The translations under genes and the position numbers were made by a program. From positions 1,488,001 to 1,552,000 of the forward strand of contig CAWDVG010000001.1 in assembly GCA_963805795.1 (NCBI GenBank): 64,000 nucleotides of DNA. The letters run 5' to 3'. Each line of letters begins with the position of its first letter. Position 1 is the first letter of the stretch. Of this stretch, positions 8,958 to 17,785 are shown one piece after another. The notes under the pieces were generated by a model, which saw nothing but the letters and a program-made list of their open reading frames with translations, did not search any database and was not told the DNA's origin. This stretch comes from CAWARU01 sp963805795. GTDB lineage: Bacteria; Pseudomonadota; Gammaproteobacteria; UBA6186; Azoamicaceae.

Positions 8958-9083
8958 GCCAATATCCATTGTATACTGTCGCAACCTGAGAAGCAAAGTG
9001 TTTACATACAAAATGCGTGCAATATCAAACAAGCTGCTGACTAAAATTACTTTTCTTTAATCAACTATAAGTGGGAAGAATAT

Positions 9084-12000
9084 ATGAGTGTCGTATCAAG
9101 TGATATAAACAAAATGAACAATATAAATGAAGTTGGAATGGCTACGGCGATGGCGCAAATCCTAAGTATTAAATCAGAGCTGGCAAGTAAAAATGGGCGG
9201 GACTTCTTTTCGTATGCTGAAGTATTGAAAACGAGGCATGCAGACGACCAGGGTTTAAAATTACAAATAGAAAAACTTGAACAAGAAAGGATATCGATAG
9301 TCGTAGAAGAAGCCATCATGCAATTTGAGTCAGTGGCACATGATGAAAACAAACTATTTTTAGCTGTGATGGAATTTGAAAAAAGCTATGTCAAATTACC
9401 TATTCCTAAAGCAGTCTATACCAAGTTATCGTCTGAAAAAAAATACATTGAGCTATTAAAGAATATAGAATATGCCAAGCTTAAATACACGCTCCCTGGC
9501 AGCGAGGCACTTGTTCATTTCATTCAAACTGAAGTTATTAAAGGAAAACGTTTTACAGGCAAACCTGAAAATTTAAATATTTATTATTTAATAGCAGCAG
9601 CTATAGATAAAAGCAGAGTTGACATTGTTGAATCGCTGGTAAAATTTTCCAAAGAAAATATGAATATCATTTTTGATCAATTAGCAATCTCATCTGGTTT
9701 AAAAGCGCAAATATTCAAACAAAATAATTATTACATTCCGAAAAACCCTACTTTCAATTTAAATTTTACAAGTAATTTCGAAAATAGATGCTTCGAAAGA
9801 AATTATGACAACAACCCAGAACCCTTGTTTGACACCTTGTTAAGTTTAGCTTTTAGAAAATATAACCCTATGACGCAAGTTAACATTGTTCGGCTTCTAT
9901 TAAAAATCACCCCAAATGAAAAGTTAAATATGAATTTTTCCTTCTACCAAACTCCGCGTTTCTGGAGGGAATACAGTTATTTACATGCTATTATAGAGGG
10001 TCTGCAAGAAGATAGACTACCTATCGCCTACCAATTGGTAGATATACTGGTTGCTCATGGATATAATTGCTTTAACTATCCAAAAGATCACGACTCTCCT
10101 TTTGCCCACTTAGTAGCTCTTTTTATGTTAAAGCTCATCTCACCTGAGGTCTTCAGATCCTTCTCCCAGTTTCTTATTAAAAAATTTGATATAGATCACA
10201 CAATCCATTCTCAATGTCGCGAGTTTAGTATGAGGGATACTGCTTCCCTTTTAAAATTCAACTATTATTATTTCTCTGCTCCTTTCCACCTCGGAATACA
10301 GCAAGCTGAATTTCGTTTTTTATTAGCTGATATTCAGAATAATGCTATAAGTCAATTTGAAACCCTTGCGCCCTTGGCAATAACAAATCCGATAGATGAG
10401 ATGGAAGACAAATGGTGTAAGATTTTAAAGGCATTCACTTGGTCTAAAAATGACATTTATGAAAAATCCAATTTTAAAAAATTCATGCTCATTGCCAATG
10501 AGCTCGCACAGCCTGAAACGGGTCAACTCGTTTTAAAAGAAACCATGTCCTGTATGAACGGAAACTCTGCTGTGGCTAAAATAGGGCATAAACAATTAGA
10601 AGAATATTTAAAAACAGGCTCCGATATCATAGAGGTCAATTTGGGTAAGCACCGCGCAAATTATATGAATTCAACCCAGTATGTAATACCGGAACAATAT
10701 AATAATGGCAGCGGCAGCTCTCAAACCTGGGAATTAGGACGAAAACTGTCAACCTTAACCGAAAACTTGCTTTTACATTACCTGCATATTCCTGTAACAA
10801 GAGCAATTAAAGAGGCCACTATTGCTGGCTTTGTATTGAATCGAAATGCCACCCCTTTGCCCAAAGAGGTTGAGCCCATTATAGTGGGTTATCTATCTCC
10901 TACTTTACTCCCAGCTTTTGAACGTGGCAAAACATTGGCTAAAAAAATTCCTACAGCACAATTAGATGTGAGTGAAACCACTAATGCATTAGTCAAAGCA
11001 AATCCTTTTGAACAAATTTTACTATGTGCCCCAGGCCTCGAAGTATACATCGAAGATTTAAAATTGCAAATGGTCTCTTTTAAAACCCAAGCAGCCATTA
11101 AAGCCGATAATGAACTGAGGAATGAACAAAAAGCACTTTGTACTAAAACTTTGAACTATTATCTTAAAAAAATCACGAAGGATAATATAAAAGCTATCCA
11201 AACTATATTTGCCGAGTTTCCTGTTTCTCCATTCCATACCCAATTTGAATGGTTATCATTAGGCGTTGACAAAATTTGTGGTTCAGACCCTAAAAATGAT
11301 CGATTTCATTACCTAAGCAAGATAAAACAATATTTTGAAAATTCCATACAAGATGATAACCTAAAAGATGAATTGTTGAATTTAGATATAATTGCATCAC
11401 AATATAATACTCATGAACTTCAAAAAGGGCCTATACTGAATGCTAATCAAATCTTCGATATTTTACTATTCCAAGTCCCCATTGAGCTCTGGTTGCAAGG
11501 AGTCAATGTATATCTTCCTCCTAACACACCCTACATGGATCCCCATATTATAAATGGTCCAATGAACGTGACTCATCTTTTACGTTTAGACAGGGCACTT
11601 AGTTTAGATGGAAATAGTATTTTCTGTCGTCTAGAACCAGGAACATATTCTAATCACGACATGCAAATATATTCTAATCAATTGAAATCTAAAAATCTCA
11701 AAACAGACGATGAAAGAAAAAATCATTTTGAACAATGGCAATGGTCTTTAGTAACACAAAAGTTATCCAATGGAGAACAACAAGCATTAAATCAAGCTCT
11801 TCTGAAATGTAAGTCCGAAGATGAGCAAAATAAGATAACGCGTGAATATTTGTTATCCGTCATGGCTTATTATCTCACAGAACGTTATATTTCTAATTTA
11901 ATGCGCAAGAATCCTAAAAATTGGACTCAAGATAGCCATGATCAATGTTATCCAACTATATTAGCTTCATTGGCGGGATTAAAACTAGAAAATCGTCACT

Positions 12001-12164
12001 CAATGTTAAATCAAAAAAATGCTGTTTTCGCATCCATTTACGCAACTTCAGATGGAAATTTCACAATTCGCCATCCTTCAGAAACGGCGCATTCGACTGC
12101 CGCTGTTGCAACTGCAGACGCGCCAGTGACTCCTGCAGCGGGAACGGGTAATTTGATGCGATAA
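9084..12164 (+). CDS. Large hypothetical protein, effector-like (1026 aa)
   Basis: I do not recognise a family. There is no signal peptide or membrane segment. Residues 240-360 have a helical-repeat look (alternating NIVRLLLKI and YQLVDILVAHGYN-type helices), suggestive of degenerate ankyrin-like repeats. Around residue 590 the stretch LPKEVEPIIVGYLSP resembles the first helices of an F-box, though this is a visual resemblance only. The C-terminus is Ala/Thr/Pro-rich. The start has GGGAAGA upstream with good spacing. The size, eukaryote-like flavour and lack of an export signal fit a type IVB (Dot/Icm) effector; that is inference. Confidence 0.65.
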   Translation: MSVVSSDINKMNNINEVGMATAMAQILSIKSELASKNGRDFFSYAEVLKTRHADDQGLKLQIEKLEQERISIVVEEAIMQFESVAHDENKLFLAVMEFEKSYVKLPIPKAVYTKLSSEKKYIELLKNIEYAKLKYTLPGSEALVHFIQTEVIKGKRFTGKPENLNIYYLIAAAIDKSRVDIVESLVKFSKENMNIIFDQLAISSGLKAQIFKQNNYYIPKNPTFNLNFTSNFENRCFERNYDNNPEPLFDTLLSLAFRKYNPMTQVNIVRLLLKITPNEKLNMNFSFYQTPRFWREYSYLHAIIEGLQEDRLPIAYQLVDILVAHGYNCFNYPKDHDSPFAHLVALFMLKLISPEVFRSFSQFLIKKFDIDHTIHSQCREFSMRDTASLLKFNYYYFSAPFHLGIQQAEFRFLLADIQNNAISQFETLAPLAITNPIDEMEDKWCKILKAFTWSKNDIYEKSNFKKFMLIANELAQPETGQLVLKETMSCMNGNSAVAKIGHKQLEEYLKTGSDIIEVNLGKHRANYMNSTQYVIPEQYNNGSGSSQTWELGRKLSTLTENLLLHYLHIPVTRAIKEATIAGFVLNRNATPLPKEVEPIIVGYLSPTLLPAFERGKTLAKKIPTAQLDVSETTNALVKANPFEQILLCAPGLEVYIEDLKLQMVSFKTQAAIKADNELRNEQKALCTKTLNYYLKKITKDNIKAIQTIFAEFPVSPFHTQFEWLSLGVDKICGSDPKNDRFHYLSKIKQYFENSIQDDNLKDELLNLDIIASQYNTHELQKGPILNANQIFDILLFQVPIELWLQGVNVYLPPNTPYMDPHIINGPMNVTHLLRLDRALSLDGNSIFCRLEPGTYSNHDMQIYSNQLKSKNLKTDDERKNHFEQWQWSLVTQKLSNGEQQALNQALLKCKSEDEQNKITREYLLSVMAYYLTERYISNLMRKNPKNWTQDSHDQCYPTILASLAGLKLENRHSMLNQKNAVFASIYATSDGNFTIRHPSETAHSTAAVATADAPVTPAAGTGNLMR

Positions 12165-12182
12165 CATAATCATCTTGAATTA

Positions 12183-12314
12183 CTGTTTTGTGCATAAAAT
12201 CGGTTTGCTTTTAATATATGATTTGCTTTTAATATATGAACGGTTTAGTGTTGTAGTGGTGCTGTAGCAGTTCCCGCTGTCCTGTCAGATTTTGCATTGC
12301 CTAACAAATTCTCG
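12183..12314 (-). pseudogene. 3'-end remnant duplicated from the 25782-26693 gene family
   Basis: This segment is near-identical to 25739-25850, the last about 20 codons and 3' flank of the minus-strand gene at 25782. The remnant encodes ENLLGNAKSDRTAGTATAP then a stop, against ENLLGNAKSDKAAGTATAP in the intact copy. Homology stops abruptly at 12314, where a GC-rich GGCTGGCGCCGGCC junction begins. The remnant also contains a tandem duplication of TTGCTTTTAATATATGA in its flank. It marks a second, deleted copy of that gene. Confidence 0.8.
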
Positions 12315-12337
12315 GCTGGCGCCGGCCATCATAACAG

Positions 12338-12946
12338 ATGCAGCCAAGCAGTAAAATAAAGGAAGAAATTGTACAAGCCCAGCTCAATCCTAACGGAAGT
12401 CCCGCTGGTGGTTCTGTTGCTAGTGTTGTATATACCCCTCTAAAAAATAAACCACTAAATCCCCTAAAAATGAGAAAGCACATATGTGAACAATTACGTA
12501 CACATCAGTATGATAAGCTACAACAAGAGATCATCAAATACAATTTAGATACAAAGGATCTTGCAGAATTTTTCTATAAGGAAGGCTCTCCTATTTTGTA
12601 TAGCCCTGTTGCCTTTGCTGTAGATAATAGAGCCCTTATGTTTCTTTATAAGAATATTCCGATAGGTGCTCTAAAGAAAGCATTAAGCAATGATGACTTT
12701 TCTATGCTTAAAGCCTTTTTGAGAGCAGAGTCAGGGCTTGAAAAATCAGTTGCTATAGATATTAGCAAACGCAGAACTCGAATAGAAAGATTTTCATTGT
12801 TGTTAAAAATTGATGCTGAAGGAGTATCGAATTTTATGAAAGAATCAGGTGATAAACCTTACATAACAGAAAAAATAAAACAGGATTTCATTACTGCACA
12901 ACAGAATCAAATTTCAATTAGCAATACTCAGAGTCAACAAAAATAA
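12338..12946 (+). CDS. Hypothetical protein (202 aa)
   Basis: I do not recognise this protein. The first 40 residues are Pro/Gly/Ser-rich and disordered, followed by a helical domain (about 45-175) and a Gln/Ser-rich tail. No signal peptide, membrane segment or catalytic motif is visible. The region around LYSPVAFAVDNRALMFLYKNI resembles an ankyrin-like helical pair. It lies between a gene remnant and the interrupted deaminase-domain gene in the same direction, so it may be co-transcribed with the latter (24-bp gap). Confidence 0.5.
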   Translation: MQPSSKIKEEIVQAQLNPNGSPAGGSVASVVYTPLKNKPLNPLKMRKHICEQLRTHQYDKLQQEIIKYNLDTKDLAEFFYKEGSPILYSPVAFAVDNRALMFLYKNIPIGALKKALSNDDFSMLKAFLRAESGLEKSVAIDISKRRTRIERFSLLLKIDAEGVSNFMKESGDKPYITEKIKQDFITAQQNQISISNTQSQQK

Positions 12947-12969
12947 TATTACTTATTGAGAATAGTTCA

Positions 12970-14658
12970 ATGTCTGCAGAAATGAGACCAAATATTGATC
13001 TTACTAAAGAACTCGATGCGCCTGAGAGAAGGATGGATGCCCTTGCAAGGTTACTTTAAAGCCGTAGTGAATGTACTGCAGTTACTATTCTCGATGGAAC
13101 ATTTACTGTAACTGCAAATGAACTTTACGTTAGCTCACGCCCAAATAATGCTATCAATACTGCTGTCAATACCATATTTAATTATTTTTCAACTATTGCC
13201 AAAACTGGAAAGGTCAATAGAGATGAAAGAAAGAAAATACTAGAAGAGATTTGCTCGGAAACGAGGATAAAAATAGGAAGAATATGTTCTATACCCGATG
13301 GTTTATCAAGGAAAACTCTAGAAGACTTGCTAAATCATAATAGCAAATCAATATCAGATACTTTATTATCATATGGTAATGCTAATAAGGCTTCAGTTGG
13401 AGGCTTTATGTTAGGTCTGTTTGCAAACCTTATAAGAGATCTATCTAAATTAGAAGATGGTATAATTAAGAAAAGCAATTCAGCAGAAGATCCTACAGAC
13501 GCTAAAATTACTGATGAGTTACTAACGGCTCTTACTAAAAATCTAACTATATTAACAGATGAACCTGAAAAAGGCATACATGCTGAGGTACAAATATTAA
13601 GCAAAATTGTTGAGATGATTAATGCCAAGGCCCTCCGTGGCGAACAAGAAATTTATATAGGAATTTCCAAGCGATGTTGTTTAAATTGTCATTCAATGAT
13701 AACAGCAGCAAATGAAATTCTAAAGCCCTCTAAAATCACTATAAAAACTCGTGGAACTCATGGTTTAGATTTCACCTGGAAATCTCCCAAGCTCTTTTCT
13801 GATGGATACAACGGCAATAAAAAGAAAGTTGATAAAACTACACTTCAATATTTAATTGGAAAGAAAGCCAAAGAAACTTTTGATGAATATGTACAATTAG
13901 AAAAAAGTAAGAGTGAAATGGCAGCGAGCCAGTCTGATAGCGATTTTGAGCTAAATTTAGAAGAAAGAGGGAAGGAAAAAAATAATCTCATCAAGCAGGG
14001 TCTAATTCTCTTTCAACAATTAGATCAAAAAAGAACTGTACAAGAAACAATACTTGAAATAAATATTGCACTAAAAGTGTATGAAACGGATGAATTCAAA
14101 AAATTACTAGAGCAGTTAACATCCACCCCACCTGAAAAGGAGATCGCCAAAAACACTTTTTATGCTATCTACCAACATTTATCTGAATTGAGTGGAGCAT
14201 CAGCTGCAGCTGCAACCGCATCTTCGTCTTCTTCCATAGTTTTATCCAAAGCTAAGCTTTTAGAAATTCTGAAAAAGGAAGCTTTTTTTGGTGAAATGGT
14301 CGGATATTTTGCTGATCTTAAATCTGAGGATTTACTTGATACGGCTCAACAATTTGCAGCAGATGACATATCCCCGCCGTTAAAAAAGTTGAAAACTAAT
14401 GCAGAACCAAGTTCATCTTCTACTGAGAAAGGAAATGAGGAAAGTGAAGTGCTGAGATCGACTGATTTAGCAACCAGAGCAGATGCAGTTTTGGCATCTT
14501 TCAAAGTTCCAATTTCACCAACCCCTTCATCTACCAAACCTCTAACACCAATGGGATTAAGTTATAATGATTCCTTACCTACTCCTGCAGTTGGTGCTAC
14601 TAATGCAGCTTTTCAACCAGTTAATCCAAAACTTAAAAGAACAAAAAGAAAGAAGTAG
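12970..14658 (+). pseudogene. Deaminase-domain protein (OTT_1508-like), interrupted by an in-frame stop
   Basis: An ATG at 12970 opens a frame that runs to 14658 with one interruption, a TAA at codon 30 (13057-13059). Downstream of it the first possible start is a TTG at 13327, giving a 443-residue ORF. Residues about 200-260 carry the zinc-deaminase pattern: HAEVQIL (His and catalytic Glu, 13579-13587) followed by GISKRCCLNCHSM (CxxC, 13678-13689). The IGxSK-x-C-C-x-x-C form matches the OTT_1508-like deaminases described from Orientia and other intracellular bacteria and fungi. The C-terminal third is disordered (Ser/Pro/Thr) with two basic clusters, PPLKKLK and KLKRTKRKK at the very end, resembling nuclear localisation signals. 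It may be dead, or translated from TTG. Confidence 0.75.
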
Positions 14659-14668
14659 ACATAATATT

Positions 14669-14952
14669 TTAAATATTGAAATTATATGTTTTATTATCAC
14701 ATTCTGTCATTTGTAGAGTTTCAAATACAGCCTTAAGCTTAGTTTCTCCTGTTTTATCATTTGAACGAACAGAAACAGGATTGGATCTGATGGGTTTACT
14801 TTTTTTGCTCATAGAAATCCAAGTGTATAGATTTGGGTCAGGGATACCATTCTTCTTAGCCAATTCTACAGCACGCGGGGCGTTGGGGGAAAGTATTTAG
14901 CTAATAATTTCTCTTTATAGTCAGCAGAATATGTGTCTGTCCGAAACGACAT
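14669..14952 (-). pseudogene. Transposase OrfA-like helix-turn-helix protein, frameshifted
   Basis: Reading minus from the ATG at 14952, the frame gives MSFRTDTYSADYKEKLLAKY then FPP. A one-base shift at a C-run near 14884-14890 is needed to continue into NAPRAVELAKKNGIPDPNLY and TWISMSKKSKPIR, ending at 14669. The joined product (about 94 residues) has the shape of the N-terminal HTH protein of two-ORF insertion sequences. No OrfB partner follows, so this is a fragment. The 240 bp between it and the intron-like RNA (14953-15194) contains no gene I can support. Confidence 0.6.
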
Positions 14953-15194
14953 CTAGCTAATTAGTAGATCATGAAAAAAAGATTTCTGTAAATAAAAATA
15001 GGTTTTTTATTGACAAATAAGAGGTAAAATATTACACAACCAAAAGCTTTGGATGATGAATAGGACAGCATTTTAAATGTAGGGGATTACTTTGTTGGAG
15101 ACTTGCGATATTCAGTTATGCTGAGTAAAGTATTGTTCAATAAGTGATAGTTTTTTGACGTCGATAAAAAGTGATAGAAATCAGACATATTAAA

Positions 15195-15418
15195 ACTGGA
15201 GTTAAGGGTTAAGGTAGCGACCAACAAGGCCATAATCTAGCTGGTGAAAGTCCAGTCGCGACAATTGTTCGATTCAGTCGTGTAGTGATGTCACAGCTTA
15301 GACTGGTAACAGTCTTTGCACTGCGTGATGTATAAGTCTCAGCTGCCTGGAGTTGTAATAAACTCCACGGTGGGTGCAATCCGGGAGGCGAACGAGCAAG
15401 GGGGTCTGAACGTAAAGA
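15195..15418 (+). ncRNA. Group II intron-like RNA, 5' part (split by IS66 element)
   Basis: This non-coding stretch contains short complementary blocks and signature-like strings (GTAGCGACCAACAAGG, CTAGCTGGTGAAAGTCCAG, GGTGGGTGCAATCCGGG) that resemble domain I of bacterial group II introns. It is interrupted at 15418 by the IS66-family element and resumes at 17786-17793 after an exact 8-bp target duplication. No reverse transcriptase/maturase ORF is present in either half. The 5' boundary is not clear; I did not find a convincing GUGYG start. Recognition is by overall resemblance, so confidence is moderate. Confidence 0.5.
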
Positions 15419-15614
15419 GTAATCGTTCAGGGCGGCTGGCGCCGCCCTATCTCAAAAAGGAGAGCGCTGCCGCGCCACTATTGATGTGCTTTCCTAAAAT
15501 CCTCCAGCCCACTAGGGGGACCATTTCGTAGCTATTCTACTTAAAATCAGAGCGGGACAAGTTTATTGCGATGGCCTGCTCCCCCTTTTCAAAGGGGGTG
15601 GGGGGATTTCTCAG
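15419..15614. repeat. IS66 left terminal inverted repeat (196 bp)
   Basis: This is near-identical, in inverted orientation, to 17590-17785, with fewer than ten differences by eye. It includes an internal GGCGGCTGGCGCCGCC palindrome and a C-tract/G-tract pair (CCCCCTTTT...AAAGGGGG). The DUF559 stop codon and last 20-odd codons lie within it. Confidence 0.88.
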
Positions 15615-15968
15615 GTTCGTTATCACATTATAAATTTCTTCCAACACACTATTATGTGTCCTTAATACCTGGAGGTTGTCAAATCGTAGAACCTCTATTC
15701 CTAATTTATTTAAATACTCATCTCGCCGTTTATCTTTTTCAATGTGTTCTGTTTCAAAATGCTGCGAACCATCAATTTCAATGACTAATCGAACTGATGG
15801 CGCAAAAAAATCAACTATATAATCTCCGATTATTCTCTGACGATAAAATTGAACATCCAGAATTTGTTTTCGACGTATGTGGTGCCATAAAAGTGATTCG
15901 GCATTCGTTAAATTTGAACGTAGTTGACGCGCAAATGGCTTTAGATTGTCGTTATATCTAGGTCTCAA
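15537..15968 (-). CDS. DUF559 endonuclease-like protein (IS passenger gene)
   Basis: This 143-residue protein belongs to the DUF559 group, which has the very-short-patch-repair endonuclease fold. It begins with ARQLRSNLTNAESLLWHHIR, followed by FYRQRIIGDYIVDFFAPSVR, the acidic catalytic-type segment LVIEIDGSQHF and a helical DKRRDEYLNKLGIEVLRF. The C-terminus (PPTPFEKGEQAIAIN and onwards) is encoded by the terminal repeat of the IS66 element, so the gene is physically fused to the transposon end. DUF559 proteins are common hitch-hikers beside mobile elements; the substrate is unknown. Confidence 0.85.
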   Translation of the reverse strand: MRPRYNDNLKPFARQLRSNLTNAESLLWHHIRRKQILDVQFYRQRIIGDYIVDFFAPSVRLVIEIDGSQHFETEHIEKDKRRDEYLNKLGIEVLRFDNLQVLRTHNSVLEEIYNVITNLRNPPTPFEKGEQAIAINLSRSDFK

Positions 15969-16011
15969 TTTGGCACCTTCGTAATAAGCAATGAACTGAT
16001 CTTGTGCTATA

Positions 16012-17529
16012 TTACGCTGCCAAGGACATTGTTGTCTTTGGTAATAATGACGGATATTCTTCTCGGTTTAAATGGGCTCGTATCGCTTGTGAGATAAAAT
16101 CTAGTACATTTCGCTTTTGCAGTTGACACGTCCCAGCAACCGACATGACGCGTTCCATAAAACGAGAGCCGGCCTCAGATTGCGTTCCAAAACTGGTCTT
16201 CCTCCAGATAACAAATCGTCTCAATAACCTTTCTGCAAGATTATTGGTTGGATCAATTCCAATCTTGTCTACAAAAGTCCAGAGAAATTCTTTATATTCT
16301 AATATATTATGACAGGTTCTCTGGGTTTTTGCATGCTCACATACAGCACCTTTTGCCAATAAAGCCTCTATTTGAAACCGAATGGGGATCATGAGAAGTT
16401 TAAACTTTTCACGAGTCAGTTTCCCGGCCTTTACTCTATGCCAATACATAAACATTTTCCGATGGTATAAGAGTAAAGCATCTCCCACCCATCCAGACTT
16501 CCCATGCCTTTCTGACATTTTCTTAAAATCTCTCTTTAAATGTGGCCAACATAGCTGTCGGGCGTCAACCCAATTATAAGCCGAGTAACGATCGGAATTA
16601 AGGATGCCGGAGAAATTCTTTCCGAGTATTTCATGAGTAACTGCCATATTACGGCCCTTTCTAATAAAAAAGACGCAAATTAAAGTAGTTGCAGCAACCC
16701 ATGTCCACATGCGATTATTTTGTTCCTTATGACTGGTTTCATCCATATGTACGACAGGTTGCTTCGGAATGTCATTAACCGTTTCTTCAACAGGAGCTTT
16801 TAAAACTGTACTTACAACTTTTTCAACATTGGAAACTGTACCTATTGAGATATGCAGGCCATAAAAATCCTGCAATAAATTCACGGTATTCCTTTTACTT
16901 AATCGATAATTTCCCGTCAAAGTCGAAACTTTAGCCATGGCAATAGGTCCCAACATTCCCCTTGGCACACCCAGAGGAAGTTCTGCTGAATGTTTTTTCC
17001 CGCAACCACCGCAAATGCCATCGAATAATTGATACTCTGTTACAACGGGTTTAACCAGTGGCAACTCATGTACTTGATGTTGTATAAAGTCTACATATTT
17101 TTCAATGGAATGGCCGCAGGCACATTGTGAAGGTGGGTTGCAGGCTATAAAGTGATCGACTTCTTCTGGTGGCAATGGGGTTCGAGTATGGCCCTTATGT
17201 CCTGGCTGCCCACCTCGTTTACGACTTGATTTTGTATGATGTGTTTTATTTTTCTTCTTCTTTTTCTTAAAAAGATCACTGGATGGAGGTTTTGATGAAT
17301 TTTGGGAATTGCTATTCAATTTTTCTTTTAAGTCTGCATTCTCTTTTCTTAATGCAACTCTTTCATTTCTAAGAAGGATGACCTCATTTTTTAATTCCTC
17401 CATATCTTTTCTTATGCTGGATACATTGGGTTCAAATTTTCCGCAAATGTGCCAAAGAACATTAATGAGGGCATAACACTCCTCAAGTGTTGTAGGGTTA
17501 GGAGCAGGTTTAGAAAAATCTGGTTTCAT
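16012..17529 (-). CDS. IS66-family transposase (TnpC, ISBst12 type)
   Basis: The order is a leucine-zipper-like coiled coil (about residues 40-80), the conserved NSQNSSKPPSSD segment, a Lys-rich linker, a zinc-finger region (CNPPSQCACG ... CGGCGKKH), and the DDE catalytic core with acidic residues in HMDETSH, NSDRYSAY and NNLAERLLRR. These are diagnostic of IS66 transposases. I prefer the ATG at 17529 (MKPDFSKP). An upstream start at 17634 would encode residues inside the terminal repeat. The frame is intact, so the protein is probably functional. Confidence 0.9.
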   Translation of the reverse strand: MKPDFSKPAPNPTTLEECYALINVLWHICGKFEPNVSSIRKDMEELKNEVILLRNERVALRKENADLKEKLNSNSQNSSKPPSSDLFKKKKKKNKTHHTKSSRKRGGQPGHKGHTRTPLPPEEVDHFIACNPPSQCACGHSIEKYVDFIQHQVHELPLVKPVVTEYQLFDGICGGCGKKHSAELPLGVPRGMLGPIAMAKVSTLTGNYRLSKRNTVNLLQDFYGLHISIGTVSNVEKVVSTVLKAPVEETVNDIPKQPVVHMDETSHKEQNNRMWTWVAATTLICVFFIRKGRNMAVTHEILGKNFSGILNSDRYSAYNWVDARQLCWPHLKRDFKKMSERHGKSGWVGDALLLYHRKMFMYWHRVKAGKLTREKFKLLMIPIRFQIEALLAKGAVCEHAKTQRTCHNILEYKEFLWTFVDKIGIDPTNNLAERLLRRFVIWRKTSFGTQSEAGSRFMERVMSVAGTCQLQKRNVLDFISQAIRAHLNREEYPSLLPKTTMSLAA

Positions 17530-17589
17530 GGGATTATCATGATCCCACTTTTTACGAATTGCAACTACACGAATAAAAAAATTTTGTAA

Positions 17590-17785
17590 CTGAGAAATCC
17601 CCCCAGCCCCCTTTGAAAAGGGGGAGCAGGCCATCGCAATAAACTTGTCCCGCTCTGATTTTAAGTAGAATAGCTACGAAATGGTCCCCCTGGGGGCTGG
17701 GGGATTTCAGGAAAGCACATCAACAGTGGCGCGGCAGCGCCCTCCTTTTTGAGATAGGGCGGCGCCAGCCGCCCTGAACGATTAC
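17590..17785. repeat. IS66 right terminal inverted repeat (196 bp)
   Basis: This is the inverted partner of 15419-15614 and ends in CGATTAC at 17785, directly before the second CGTAAAGA target copy. Any transposase promoter must lie in or just inside this repeat. Confidence 0.88.

Larger units (their letters stand above)
15419..17785. mobile_element. IS66-family insertion sequence (ISBst12-like) with DUF559 cargo
   Basis: The element is 2367 bp and is bounded by the exact 8-bp target duplication CGTAAAGA (15411-15418 and 17786-17793), the size IS66 elements produce. The tips begin GTAATCG, matching the GTAA start of IS66 ends. The terminal inverted repeats are unusually long at 196 bp. Inside are a single TnpC-type transposase (16012-17529) with no tnpA or tnpB, as in the ISBst12 subgroup, and a DUF559 gene (15537-15968). 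It is inserted in a group II intron-like RNA. The intact duplication and open transposase imply a fairly recent insertion. Confidence 0.88.

Noticed and set aside
14676..14900. 74-aa plus-strand ORF after the deaminase gene
   Set aside because: The opposite strand carries the transposase-like HTH fragment, which explains the sequence better.
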